Of a DNA stretch of 9,481 bases, positions 1-6,086 are shown piece by piece. The DNA is from Microcystis aeruginosa W13-11. GTDB lineage: Bacteria > Cyanobacteriota > Cyanobacteriia > Cyanobacteriales > Microcystaceae. Position 1 is the stretch's first letter; the number at the start of each line of letters is the position of its first letter. The notes below the pieces were generated by a model. The model did not search any database, had not been told where the DNA came from, and saw nothing but the letters and a program-made list of their open reading frames with translations. Where the stretch lies: the NCBI GenBank assembly GCA_009995705.1, contig JAADBR010000148.1, forward strand, positions 1 through 9,481, written 5' to 3'. The position numbers were made by a program, and so were the translations under genes.

Positions 1-1
1 A

Positions 2-283
2 GAAGCTGTTCTAACAAGGATTGAGGGGAAAATAGACTCTCTACAAAGGGATGTCAATCAAAAATTCGACAAAATCGATGAACGATTAACCAAAGTAGAA
101 ATAGGACAATCGGAGTTAAAAGGGGAGATTAAAGCCTTAGATGAGCGACTAACCACAGAAATTAAAGGATTAACTGCAAGAGTCGCTAATCAGGAATTTA
201 CCAATCGAGGGATTCTAATCGCTTTGGTTGTTGCTATTTTAGGAGGGGCAGCTAAACTTTTTGGTTTTCTTCCCAATCCCTAA
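2..283 (+). CDS. 3' end of coiled-coil protein with C-terminal membrane anchor (partial)
   Basis: The frame is open from the window edge to TAA at 281-283 and gives 93 residues; the start lies outside the window. The first ~65 residues are charged heptad-like sequence (IEGKIDSL, FDKIDERL, ALDERLTTEIKGL), which indicates a coiled coil. A hydrophobic segment near the C-terminus (GILIALVVAILGGAAKLFGF) then looks like one membrane span, followed only by a few residues ending in PNP. The shape is that of a tail-anchored coiled-coil protein. Such proteins are common and mostly uncharacterised in cyanobacteria, and I do not assign a function. It converges on the ABC ATPase gene, with a dispersed repeat in the 59-bp spacer. 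Confidence 0.7.
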   Translation, partial: EAVLTRIEGKIDSLQRDVNQKFDKIDERLTKVEIGQSELKGEIKALDERLTTEIKGLTARVANQEFTNRGILIALVVAILGGAAKLFGFLPNP

Positions 284-295
284 CAGAGATCTAAT

Positions 296-330
296 TAGGA
301 AGTTGCCGTTTTCTTTTCACTGATAACTGA
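296..330 (+). repeat. Dispersed repeat, copy A (about 34 bp)
   Basis: Positions 296-329 match the reverse complement of 6006-6039 at 30 of 34 bases. The shared core is TTGCCGTTTTCTTTTC. It is followed here by CTGATAACTGA, the same heptad-type sequence as at 6068-6086. It sits in the spacer between two converging genes. A repeat of this kind in intergenic DNA fits the small repeat families of cyanobacterial genomes; the family name is not known to me. Confidence 0.7.
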
Positions 331-342
331 AAAATCCCCACC

Positions 343-1107
343 CTACCCAATCACCTCGTGTAAATCCGTCGGTGCGAGGTTAGGATAAACCACTTCACCA
401 TCCTTAAACCAGATAATGCGCTGAGAATGACGCGCCACATCGGCCTCGTGAGTTACCATGACGATAGTAATGCCACTGTTATTCAATTCGGAGAAAATAG
501 CCATCACCTCTTGGGTAGTTTTCGAGTCTAGCGCTCCCGTCGGTTCATCGGCAAGTAATAATATGGGTTGATTGACAATTGCCCTAGCAATAGCGACGCG
601 CTGCTGTTGTCCCCCCGATAATTGATTGGGTTTGTTGTGCAGTCGATTGTCCAATTTTACCCTCGTTAAAGCAGCGATCGCTCTTTCCTTTCTTTCCTGG
701 GGAGGAACCCCACCATAAATCATCGGTAACATGACATTTTCTAGCGCACTCATCTGGGGTAAAAGATGGAATTGCTGGAAAACAAAGCCGATTTTGCGAT
801 TGCGAATCTTAGCTAAATCCCCATCCGGCAGCGTGGAAACGTCGAGATTTTCTAGATAATAGGACCCCGAGGTGGGACGATCAAGACAGCCGATAATATT
901 CATGGCTGTGGATTTTCCCGAACCCGAAGCCCCCATAATAGCGCAATATTCCCCTTTTTTTAGGCTTAAATTGATGTTATTGAGGGCTTTAACCATGGTT
1001 TCGCCACTGCCGTAGATTTTAGATACATTTTCGAGGCGAATAATTACTGGCTGATAGATTTCGGCTTTATCGTTGCGTTGGCTGAGAGAGGAAGTATCAA
1101 AACTCAT
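343..1107 (-). CDS. ABC transporter ATP-binding protein, MacB/LolD type
   Basis: This 254-residue ATPase hydrolyses ATP to drive a membrane partner. In this subfamily (MacB, LolD, FtsE, cyanobacterial DevA) the partner is usually a permease of the FtsX/MacB kind used in export or lipoprotein release. Walker A is GASGSGKST (residues 59-67), the Q-loop is FQQ (~110-112), the signature is LSGGQQQR (163-170), Walker B is ILLLADEP (182-189) and the switch histidine is H220 in VTHE. The sequence GALDSKTTQEVM after Walker B is typical of the MacB group. The first ~20 residues precede the domain and are probably disordered. No permease or membrane-fusion gene is adjacent, so the partner must be encoded elsewhere. 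The start is the first ATG; no good ribosome binding site is visible. The family is certain, the substrate unknown. Confidence 0.93.
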   Translation of the reverse strand: MSFDTSSLSQRNDKAEIYQPVIIRLENVSKIYGSGETMVKALNNINLSLKKGEYCAIMGASGSGKSTAMNIIGCLDRPTSGSYYLENLDVSTLPDGDLAKIRNRKIGFVFQQFHLLPQMSALENVMLPMIYGGVPPQERKERAIAALTRVKLDNRLHNKPNQLSGGQQQRVAIARAIVNQPILLLADEPTGALDSKTTQEVMAIFSELNNSGITIVMVTHEADVARHSQRIIWFKDGEVVYPNLAPTDLHEVIG

Positions 1108-1182
1108 GAAATAAATTCGTGGGGGCAGGGTGTGGGCTTTGGCCGTGAGCTCAGCCGAACGGGTGTAGGGTTTTACCGATTT

Positions 1183-1237
1183 TCAGGGGGTCAATTACCT
1201 AATTTTCAGGCAAAAAGTGCCCAAAATTCCCCCCTGA
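1183..1237. repeat. Nested palindromic repeat (hairpin-forming)
   Basis: An outer inverted repeat TCAGGGGG (1183-1190) / CCCCCTGA (1230-1237) encloses an inner hairpin, AATTTT-ca-GGC, loop AAAAAGT, GCC-c-AAAATT (1201-1228). It lies in the spacer between two co-oriented minus-strand genes. Just to its left are GT-rich runs (GGGTGTGGGC, GGGTGTAGGG) and the palindrome TGAGCTCA (1146-1153). It looks like a small interspersed repeat of the type abundant in Microcystis spacers. A role as an RNA structure in the leader of the ABC ATPase gene cannot be excluded. Confidence 0.55.
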
Positions 1238-1240
1238 TCA

Positions 1241-1330
1241 CTCTAAGGGCTGGCAGTTTTTGATTTCAAACAAGCTTAAAGGTATTATCCGACAAGGTTT
1301 TTAGATTTATTCAGCCAGCCCTAAATAGAG
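1241..1330. mobile_element. Putative MITE, 77-bp core with terminal inverted repeats
   Basis: AGGGCTGGC (1246-1254) and GCCAGCCCT (1314-1322) form a perfect 9-bp inverted repeat bounding a 77-bp AT-rich core. A further 5-bp inverted pair, CTCTA (1241-1245) and TAGAG (1326-1330), lies outside it with a 3-base bulge. The core has no coding capacity. Size, end symmetry and intergenic position fit a miniature inverted-repeat transposable element. No clear target-site duplication is visible, so a plain hairpin repeat is the alternative. Confidence 0.55.
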
Positions 1331-1375
1331 ATAAAACCAATAAATGCAGCTATTCTAACCTGAGCAATTCTCCAT

Positions 1376-2188
1376 TCAAGCAACATCCTTGAGAAAACCG
1401 ACTAAAGGCAAGAAAACCGGCGCTAAATTCGATCGAGCTACGGCTAAACAGGGATAGGATCGATCACTATAATTTTCCCCCACCTGTAAGGGAAAAATCT
1501 TTTCTCCTAAAGAGATAAATACCCCGCCGGCGGCCTGTAGAATCGCCCAAACTGCGGCAATATCCCAGACTTTCGGGGTTGCTTCCACTCCTCCCAAGAC
1601 AGTGCCATCGGCAACCAAAAGCAGATTATAACTAGCTAATCCTATCATCCGCACTTTGCAGGGAAAGGGATTTTTGAATACATCCGTACTACGAGCGCAG
1701 AGATTAAACAGATGATTTTTGCTGGGAAAATCGTCGCTGGTGTGAATCGGTTGACCGTTGCAGTAGGCCCCCTGTGGACCGGTTAAACCCGTCTCACCGT
1801 ACCAATAACCATAATAGGACTGTTTCAGGCAGGGGAGATAAACAAATCCGAACACGGGAGTCCCCCGGTAGAGAAGTCCCAGGGAAATGCCCCAGATGGG
1901 AATACCGCGAGTAAAATTAGTCGTGCCGTCGATCGGATCCACTACCCAACACCATTCTTGATCCGGGAAAATATGGGTAGTTTCCTCGGTTAAGACTCCA
2001 TGCTCTGGGAAAGTGCGGGCAATTAGCGATCGCAATTCGCCATCGGACCAACGGTCGGCAGCCGTCACTAAAGTCCCGTCTGCTTTATTGGTGGCCTGTA
2101 GTTTGCCAAAATCAGCTAGTAGGCGACCTCCAACCTGGCCAGTAGCCTGATAACAAAAGTCTAAAACCTGACTCCAAAAAGTTTCCAT
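1376..2188 (-). CDS. Inositol monophosphatase family protein
   Basis: This 270-residue, Mg2+-dependent, soluble phosphatase belongs to the IMPase/SuhB/HisN superfamily, which removes phosphate from inositol phosphates, histidinol phosphate or related sugar phosphates. The metal-site residues are present: D45 in VTAADR, E68 in LTEET, the motif DPIDGTTNF (84-92) with D84 and D87, and D209 in VWDIAA near the C-terminus. Length is normal for the family. The start is ATG at 2188, preceded by GAGAAAATT; it diverges from scpB across 61 bp. The sequence does not settle the substrate: inositol-1-phosphate and histidinol-phosphate are the main options, and cyanobacterial members are often annotated only by family. 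Confidence 0.92.
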   Translation of the reverse strand: METFWSQVLDFCYQATGQVGGRLLADFGKLQATNKADGTLVTAADRWSDGELRSLIARTFPEHGVLTEETTHIFPDQEWCWVVDPIDGTTNFTRGIPIWGISLGLLYRGTPVFGFVYLPCLKQSYYGYWYGETGLTGPQGAYCNGQPIHTSDDFPSKNHLFNLCARSTDVFKNPFPCKVRMIGLASYNLLLVADGTVLGGVEATPKVWDIAAVWAILQAAGGVFISLGEKIFPLQVGENYSDRSYPCLAVARSNLAPVFLPLVGFLKDVA

Positions 2189-2207
2189 AATTTTCTCGTT
2201 CGTCTTC

Positions 2208-2220
2208 TAGTAAAATACTA
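2208..2220. promoter_or_regulatory. Palindrome in divergent promoter region
   Basis: TAGTA-AAA-TACTA is a 5+5 inverted repeat in the 61-bp spacer between the diverging phosphatase and scpB genes. Both promoters must lie in or near this short stretch, so it could be an operator or just AT-rich promoter sequence. A near-repeat of AACTTAG follows (2220-2226 and 2233-2239). Confidence 0.3.
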
Positions 2221-2249
2221 ACTTAGTGTCTAAACTTAGGTAGTCGAGA

Positions 2250-2768
2250 TTGAGCGCGGAAGCCCACCAAGAGATCAGACTAGCTACCCGTCTAGAAGCG
2301 ATACTTTACCTAAAAGGGCAGCCTGTCCCCTTAACCGAGATGGTGACATTAACCCACAGCGATCGCTTGACGGTAGCAGATGCTATGATCGAGTTAATGT
2401 CCGATTATGCCCACCGGGATAGTGCTTTGGAAGTGGTGGAAACCCCCCTCGGTTATAGTTTACAATTGCGGTCAGCTTATCAGAATTTGGTCGAAGACCT
2501 GATCCCGGCCGAATTAGGCACGGGAACCCTCCGCACTCTAGCAGCGATTGCGCTCAAAGGACCGATTTTACAAGCGGATTTAATTAATTTACGGGGCAGT
2601 ACGGCCTATCAACAGGTTCAGGACTTGGTAGAACGAGGATTTGTGAGAAAACGCAAGCAAAATGAAGGTAGATCCTACTGGTTAGAAGTAACCGATAAAT
2701 TTCATCAATATTTCGAGGTTGACAATCTTAAAGAACAGGGTATTCTGGAAGCTACCGATCGGGAATAA
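2250..2768 (+). CDS. scpB: Segregation and condensation protein B (ScpB)
   Basis: ScpB pairs with the kleisin ScpA and SMC to form the condensin that compacts and segregates the chromosome. The 172-residue product shows the ScpB pattern of two winged-helix domains. The first begins at TRLEAILYLKGQPVPLTEM (~13-31). The second contains LRTLAAIALKGPILQADLINLRG (~94-116) and continues through VQDLVERGFVRKRKQNEGRSYWLEVTDKF, typical of ScpB ends. The start is TTG at 2250, because the first helix of the domain begins only ~12 residues later and the first in-frame ATG (2340) would remove it; TTAGG (2236-2240) is a plausible ribosome binding site. No scpA is in the window, which is usual in cyanobacteria. 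The length is slightly below the usual ~180-200. Confidence 0.9.
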   Translation: MSAEAHQEIRLATRLEAILYLKGQPVPLTEMVTLTHSDRLTVADAMIELMSDYAHRDSALEVVETPLGYSLQLRSAYQNLVEDLIPAELGTGTLRTLAAIALKGPILQADLINLRGSTAYQQVQDLVERGFVRKRKQNEGRSYWLEVTDKFHQYFEVDNLKEQGILEATDRE

Positions 2769-2904
2769 GGGTAGAAAGGGTATATTATGGGTGAATGTTT
2801 CTGATCACTGAGCTAAACTTGAAGAAGATGGGGAGGACTTCGGACAATCAAGAAGAGCGATTTGTTAACCTAGATCCAATAACCACTACAGCGTGGGAGT
2901 TCTG

Positions 2905-3255
2905 ATGACTTTTAATCCTGATTTTTTTCCCTGGGAAACCGAAGAACAAAATGATAACTGTCTGATGCAGTATCTCCAGCAGCAGCATCCTGAAACCCTT
3001 GAGAGAATAGCCCAATCCGTCAGTAGCGAAATTAAAGATATTATCTCGCAAAACGTCAGGGGGTTGGTGGGAATGTTGCCCTCAGAGGATTTTGCCGTAC
3101 AAATTACCACCGACCGCGAGAATTTGGCTAATCTTCTCGCTTCAGCGATGATGACAGGTTATTTCCTCGGTCAAGTGGAGAAGCGCCATCATTTAGAATC
3201 AATTTTGTTAGCTACAGAATCAATTAAATTAGGCAAAAAACCAAAAATAGATTAA
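2905..3255 (+). CDS. DUF760 domain-containing protein
   Basis: The product is a 116-residue soluble protein of the DUF760 family, which is found in cyanobacteria and in plant plastids and has no settled biochemical role. The hallmarks are the helical region ISQNVRGLVGMLPSEDFAVQITTDRENLANLLASAMMTGYFL and the following VEKRHHLESIL. I chose ATG at 2905 because GGGAG (2895-2899) sits 5 bases upstream; a GTG at 2893 would add four residues but overlap this site. It lies 136 bp after scpB in the same direction and ends at the strong terminator at 3271-3307. It has no signal peptide or membrane span. Confidence 0.85.
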   Translation: MTFNPDFFPWETEEQNDNCLMQYLQQQHPETLERIAQSVSSEIKDIISQNVRGLVGMLPSEDFAVQITTDRENLANLLASAMMTGYFLGQVEKRHHLESILLATESIKLGKKPKID

Positions 3256-3270
3256 TCCTCACCCGAAAAA

Positions 3271-3307
3271 GATAGAGACACTTTCATCGGTGTCTCTATC
3301 GGTTTTT
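3271..3307. terminator. Bidirectional intrinsic terminator
   Basis: A perfect 11-bp stem GATAGAGACAC (3271-3281) / GTGTCTCTATC (3290-3300) has an 8-base loop and is followed by GG and five T (3303-3307). On the other strand the stem is directly followed by five T (the A-run at 3266-3270). It can therefore end transcription from DUF760 (+) and from the small membrane-protein gene (-), whose stop codon at 3306-3308 overlaps the T-run. Confidence 0.9.
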
Positions 3308-3425
3308 AGCCCCCTTTGGCAAAACTCACCATCACTAAAATCGAGAGCAGGATACCGGGGACAAGTAAACCCGCTAATAATCCAAATTCAGTCAACGTCA
3401 TAGGAAAATATGCCCAAAATTCCAT
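3306..3425 (-). CDS. Small single-span membrane protein (39 aa), unrecognised
   Basis: ATG at 3425 opens a 39-residue frame ending in TAA at 3306-3308. It begins MEFWAYFPMTLTEF, then has a continuous hydrophobic stretch (about residues 14-35, including GLLAGLLVPGILLSILVMV) and ends SFAKGG. AGGAAG lies 2-7 bases upstream of this ATG, a good ribosome binding site; a second in-frame ATG at 3401 (31 residues) has none. One short N-terminal segment, one span and a short basic tail recall the tiny subunits of photosynthetic and NDH complexes (the Psb, Psa, Pet and Ndh series), but I cannot match it to any of them. It is followed at once by an intrinsic terminator working in its direction, which supports a real transcript. 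It lies 136 bp downstream of the dehydrogenase gene on the same strand. Confidence 0.65.
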   Translation of the reverse strand: MEFWAYFPMTLTEFGLLAGLLVPGILLSILVMVSFAKGG

Positions 3426-3561
3426 CACTTCCTACTCTAACCCCCTCTTCTGGCCACCTCAACAAAGCTTAAGGAAAATTTAAAGCCTTTTACCAGTTTT
3501 TCTCCTATCAGTTGTCCGACTAGACAAGCCAAAGAGAGTCGTTTTGATGTTGCCAAGCGGT

Positions 3562-4425
3562 TTATAATTCTTTTTTCAGCGTCTCGTATAAAGCTGAATA
3601 GTCGTCCTCTGCGAATCCCATTTCTAAAGCTTTTTCAAGAAGGTGCTGTACTCCTGTCAGGGGAAAAGTGGTTAAATCTAACTTCTCCGATTCCTCTAAA
3701 AAAAGATTGACATCTTTCAGTAAATGTTTAGTGGGAAAGTTAGGGTTAGCATAATTTTTCTCTAACATTCTGGTTAATTTTTTGTCAAAAGTAGGCGCAT
3801 ATAAGGCGCTTTGACGCAGGATAGTCATGAACTTTTCTAGATCTACTCCTTGCTGGGATAAAAAAGCTAAACTTAAACCAAAAGCACTGGTTAGAGAGGC
3901 AATTAATTGATTTAAAGCTAATTTTAACGCCGCAGCGGTTCCCACTGCCCCGATTAACATCGGTTTTTGACCAAAATTTGCTAATAAATTTGACCATTGA
4001 TGGAACTGTTTTTCCGTTGCTCCCACCATAACTAAGAGAGTGCCATTTTTAGCTTCGGGAATACTTCCTAAGACGGGTGCTTCTAGATATTCTCCCCCTT
4101 TAGCCACAATTTGATCTCGCAGTTGTTTACTTTCCGAAGGAGCAATAGTTCCCATCTGGATAATAGTCCGATTATTGAAGTGAGATTGCTCGGAATTTAA
4201 TCCTAAAACCTCTTGAATAGCGACGGCATTAGTTAACATTAAAATCAGACAATCTGCCTCTTGAATGACTTGTTCAGGACAGCTAAATGTTTTGGCTCCC
4301 AACTGCTGTAAAGGTGCCAATTTTTCTAAGGTGCGATTATAGGCAATAACAGGAATTTTCTGATTTAATAATCTTTCTACCATTGGCGTTCCCATTAATC
4401 CTGTTCCCAAAAATCCAACTTTCAT
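3562..4425 (-). CDS. NAD(P)-dependent beta-hydroxyacid dehydrogenase (3-hydroxyisobutyrate dehydrogenase family)
   Basis: The 287-residue cytosolic enzyme belongs to the family of 3-hydroxyisobutyrate dehydrogenase, tartronate-semialdehyde reductase and GLYR-type glyoxylate/succinic-semialdehyde reductases. The Rossmann nucleotide loop is GFLGTGLMGTPM (4-15), where NRT (30-32) after the second strand suggests NADP(H). The substrate-binding region is APVLGSIPEAKNGTL (116-130), in place of the usual APVSGG, and the catalytic lysine is K168 in ALKLALNQ (166-173). Length is typical. It is the last gene of the likely DUF6671-methyltransferase-dehydrogenase operon, 25 bp after the methyltransferase. 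The substrate cannot be read from sequence; reduction of a reactive small aldehyde such as succinic semialdehyde or glyoxylate is a family-based guess. Confidence 0.88.
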   Translation of the reverse strand: MKVGFLGTGLMGTPMVERLLNQKIPVIAYNRTLEKLAPLQQLGAKTFSCPEQVIQEADCLILMLTNAVAIQEVLGLNSEQSHFNNRTIIQMGTIAPSESKQLRDQIVAKGGEYLEAPVLGSIPEAKNGTLLVMVGATEKQFHQWSNLLANFGQKPMLIGAVGTAAALKLALNQLIASLTSAFGLSLAFLSQQGVDLEKFMTILRQSALYAPTFDKKLTRMLEKNYANPNFPTKHLLKDVNLFLEESEKLDLTTFPLTGVQHLLEKALEMGFAEDDYSALYETLKKEL

Positions 4426-4450
4426 AACTCAATTTTTCCTGATTTAGTGA

Positions 4451-5110
4451 TTAGTTTTTACTTGTTTTTATGGCTGTCCAATGACGTTCGGAAGATTGAT
4501 AAATTTTAACATTTTTTAATCCCGATTGCTGGATTAAATCTTCGATTTCTGCTAGGGTAAAAGCGGCATGGAGAGAATCTTTAAATAGTTGCGCTTGTCG
4601 GGGAGAAAAATTAGGATCTATTTCCCTCACCATCCCCTGGATTATTTCCTCGGAATCGGGACGGAATAAATCTCTTAAAAAAATGCCTCCATTTGGTTTT
4701 AAAACTCGCTTAATTTCTCGTAAAAAAGGCAGGGGATTTTCGAGATGATGGATTAAACTATTAGAAATAACTAAATCAAATTGCTCGGATTGGTAGGGAA
4801 GGTTTTTTCCATCAACTTTTTCTAATTTGATCTTTTCTTGACAGTTAGCACTCAGGATATTTTTTTGACCAATTTCTAACATAGAATCGGCCAGATCAAT
4901 AGCGATAATTTGCCATTGGGGACGTAGTTGACTGAGCATAATCGGAATGCGTGCAGTACCAGTTCCCACATCTAAAACCCTAGCATTAATAACAGCCAAT
5001 TGTACGGCTTCTTTAGCAAAATTAGTATTGACTTCCGTGAAGTCCATGGCATCATATTCGATCGCTTCTTCCCGATCATCCATTACTTCCGGTTCTAAAA
5101 TTCTTTCCAT
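4451..5110 (-). CDS. Class I SAM-dependent methyltransferase
   Basis: The 219-residue product is a soluble Rossmann-fold methyltransferase. Motif I is VLDVGTGTAR (45-54), the acidic residue that binds the SAM ribose is D72 in AIDLADSM, motif IV is FDLVISNSLIHHLENP (111-126) and REIKRVLKPNGG (131-142) follows, as in the UbiE/Methyltransf_11 group. I chose ATG at 5110, since AAGGA lies 11 bases upstream and the family begins there. The frame is open to 5203, but that extension would overlap the preceding gene by 80 bases. It lies 13 bp after DUF6671 and 25 bp before the dehydrogenase, so all three are probably co-transcribed. The substrate is not recognisable; the closing RHWTAI fits small-molecule methyltransferases but proves nothing. 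Confidence 0.88.
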   Translation of the reverse strand: MERILEPEVMDDREEAIEYDAMDFTEVNTNFAKEAVQLAVINARVLDVGTGTARIPIMLSQLRPQWQIIAIDLADSMLEIGQKNILSANCQEKIKLEKVDGKNLPYQSEQFDLVISNSLIHHLENPLPFLREIKRVLKPNGGIFLRDLFRPDSEEIIQGMVREIDPNFSPRQAQLFKDSLHAAFTLAEIEDLIQQSGLKNVKIYQSSERHWTAIKTSKN

Positions 5111-5123
5111 AGAAAAGCTATCC

Positions 5124-5981
5124 TTAAGGATTACAATATTCACAATACATCGGATCGGCGGTTTTTTCACCGTTAGGAAAGAGTTTTTCCTCTCGATAAT
5201 CACACCTTTGACAACCGTATAATTCCAGTTTAATTAAAGAGGTGGGAAAGTGACATAAACCACAGGGTAAACCCGCTTTTCTTTCGATAATATCAAACCC
5301 CGGACAGCCACAATTAGGACATAATTGATTGAGTTTCTGCACCAGATTTGCTGTCGCAGCTGCAATTGCTCTCATCCGCGTGGGATTGTGCATAGCACGC
5401 ATATCGGTTTCTAAATGTACTTTGCCGTTTTTGTCAAGAATATCTTCAACAATTTTAACGAAATTTTTCTCGTCAGTAATTCCCTTAAAAATCTGCTCGG
5501 AGTCGAAAGAATTTTTATCAAACATCACCACTAAACCATGACTAGGAAAGCCGATTTTTTTGGCAAATTCTAAAGCAGCTGCTAGATTATTTACAGTTTG
5601 GTGAGCGTGATTAGTTTCCGTGACTATTGCTTGACCAATTATTTCTAGATTATGAACTTGATCGAGTAATAAAATCAATTCACGATTACAGGAAACTAAC
5701 GGCAAGTTGGGATAGGGATAAAAACTACCCTCACTAGCAATTCCGATATCGTATCCCGAAAGCTTGATCGCTTCTTGTGCCTTCCTGCGAGCGGTTTCAA
5801 TTTGTGTTCCGATGCGCTTAATATCCCGGGTAAAAGTGCCAAAGCGATCGGTATCAAAATTATCGGGTACAATCACCTTAAGACCTATTTCTTGCGCTAA
5901 AATCGGTGCAATTACCCGCTCTTTTCCGTGCATAGTCCCTAAAATTGCTATCCGATCTTGAAACATCTTTTCTTGAAACAT
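5124..5981 (-). CDS. DUF6671 family protein with zinc-ribbon-like C-terminus
   Basis: I recognise this as the DUF6671 family, of unknown function, from ILGTMHGKERVIAPIL near the N-terminus, IETARRKAQEAI (61-72), ASEGSF (82-87) and ETDMRAMHNPTRMRAI (191-206). The last ~65 residues carry four CxxC pairs (221/224, 240/243, 257/260, 280/283), enough to bind two zinc ions. Starts are ambiguous: ATG at 5981 (285 aa) or ATG at 5966 (280 aa), which arose by a 15-bp tandem duplication. A TTG at 6011 lies inside a dispersed repeat and is unlikely. There is no signal peptide or membrane span. It is the first gene of the likely operon with the methyltransferase (13-bp gap). The function is unknown; zinc-dependent nucleic-acid or protein binding is possible but is inference. 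Confidence 0.8.
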   Translation of the reverse strand: MFQEKMFQDRIAILGTMHGKERVIAPILAQEIGLKVIVPDNFDTDRFGTFTRDIKRIGTQIETARRKAQEAIKLSGYDIGIASEGSFYPYPNLPLVSCNRELILLLDQVHNLEIIGQAIVTETNHAHQTVNNLAAALEFAKKIGFPSHGLVVMFDKNSFDSEQIFKGITDEKNFVKIVEDILDKNGKVHLETDMRAMHNPTRMRAIAAATANLVQKLNQLCPNCGCPGFDIIERKAGLPCGLCHFPTSLIKLELYGCQRCDYREEKLFPNGEKTADPMYCEYCNP

Positions 5982-5984
5982 CTT
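5956..5984 (-). repeat. 15-bp tandem duplication over the DUF6671 start codon
   Basis: TCTTGAAACATCTT occurs at 5956-5969 and again at 5971-5984 (period 15). On the coding strand it duplicates five codons and yields the N-terminus MFQEK-MFQDR, with two successive in-frame ATG codons. Because the period is a multiple of three, the frame is preserved. Confidence 0.8.
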
Positions 5985-6005
5985 GATCGAGGAAAAAGTA
6001 AAAAA

Positions 6006-6039
6006 CAGCAATCAGCGAAAAGAAAACGGCAATTTCCTA
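6006..6039 (-). repeat. Dispersed repeat, copy B (about 34 bp)
   Basis: This is the inverted partner of the repeat at 296-329, with 30 of 34 bases identical and the same TTGCCGTTTTCTTTTC core read on the minus strand. It lies between rps1b and the DUF6671 gene, 25 bp upstream of the latter's first ATG, so it is transcribed in the leader if these genes are linked. Confidence 0.7.
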
Positions 6040-6067
6040 CTTAAGACTGTCCACTTAAAACTCACAT

Positions 6068-6086
6068 CTGATAACTGATAACTGAT
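6068..6086. repeat. Heptad tandem repeat (STRR-like)
   Basis: CTGATAA occurs twice in tandem (6068-6081), followed by a partial third unit CTGAT (6082-6086) that abuts the stop codon of rps1b at 6087-6089. Heptanucleotide tandem repeats of this kind (STRRs) are known from cyanobacterial genomes. A single unit plus also follows the repeat at 296-330. Confidence 0.7.

Noticed and set aside
1078..1263. Plus-strand open frame of 61 codons over the ABC gene start and spacer
   Set aside because: It runs through the repeat-rich spacer, has no recognisable domain and lies antisense to a clear gene.
2893..2904. GTG start for the DUF760 gene
   Set aside because: It overlaps the GGGAG that serves ATG 2905 and has no site of its own.
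2848..3110. Two minus-strand open frames over the DUF760 gene
   Set aside because: They are antisense shadows of a recognised conserved gene and show no domain.
3512..3527. TTGTC / GACAA inverted repeat upstream of the small membrane-protein gene
   Set aside because: Five base pairs with a 6-base loop and no T-run; too weak to call an operator or terminator.
5111..5203. Upstream extension of the methyltransferase by 31 residues
   Set aside because: It would overlap the DUF6671 gene, whereas ATG 5110 has AAGGA upstream and gives the usual family start.
4947..5222. Plus-strand open frame of 91 codons
   Set aside because: It is antisense to the methyltransferase and DUF6671 genes, which have clear motifs; its serine/threonine-rich product is typical of a shadow.
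5982..6011. TTG start for the DUF6671 gene at 6011
   Set aside because: The TTG lies in a dispersed repeat, with no ribosome binding site, and adds residues not expected in the family.
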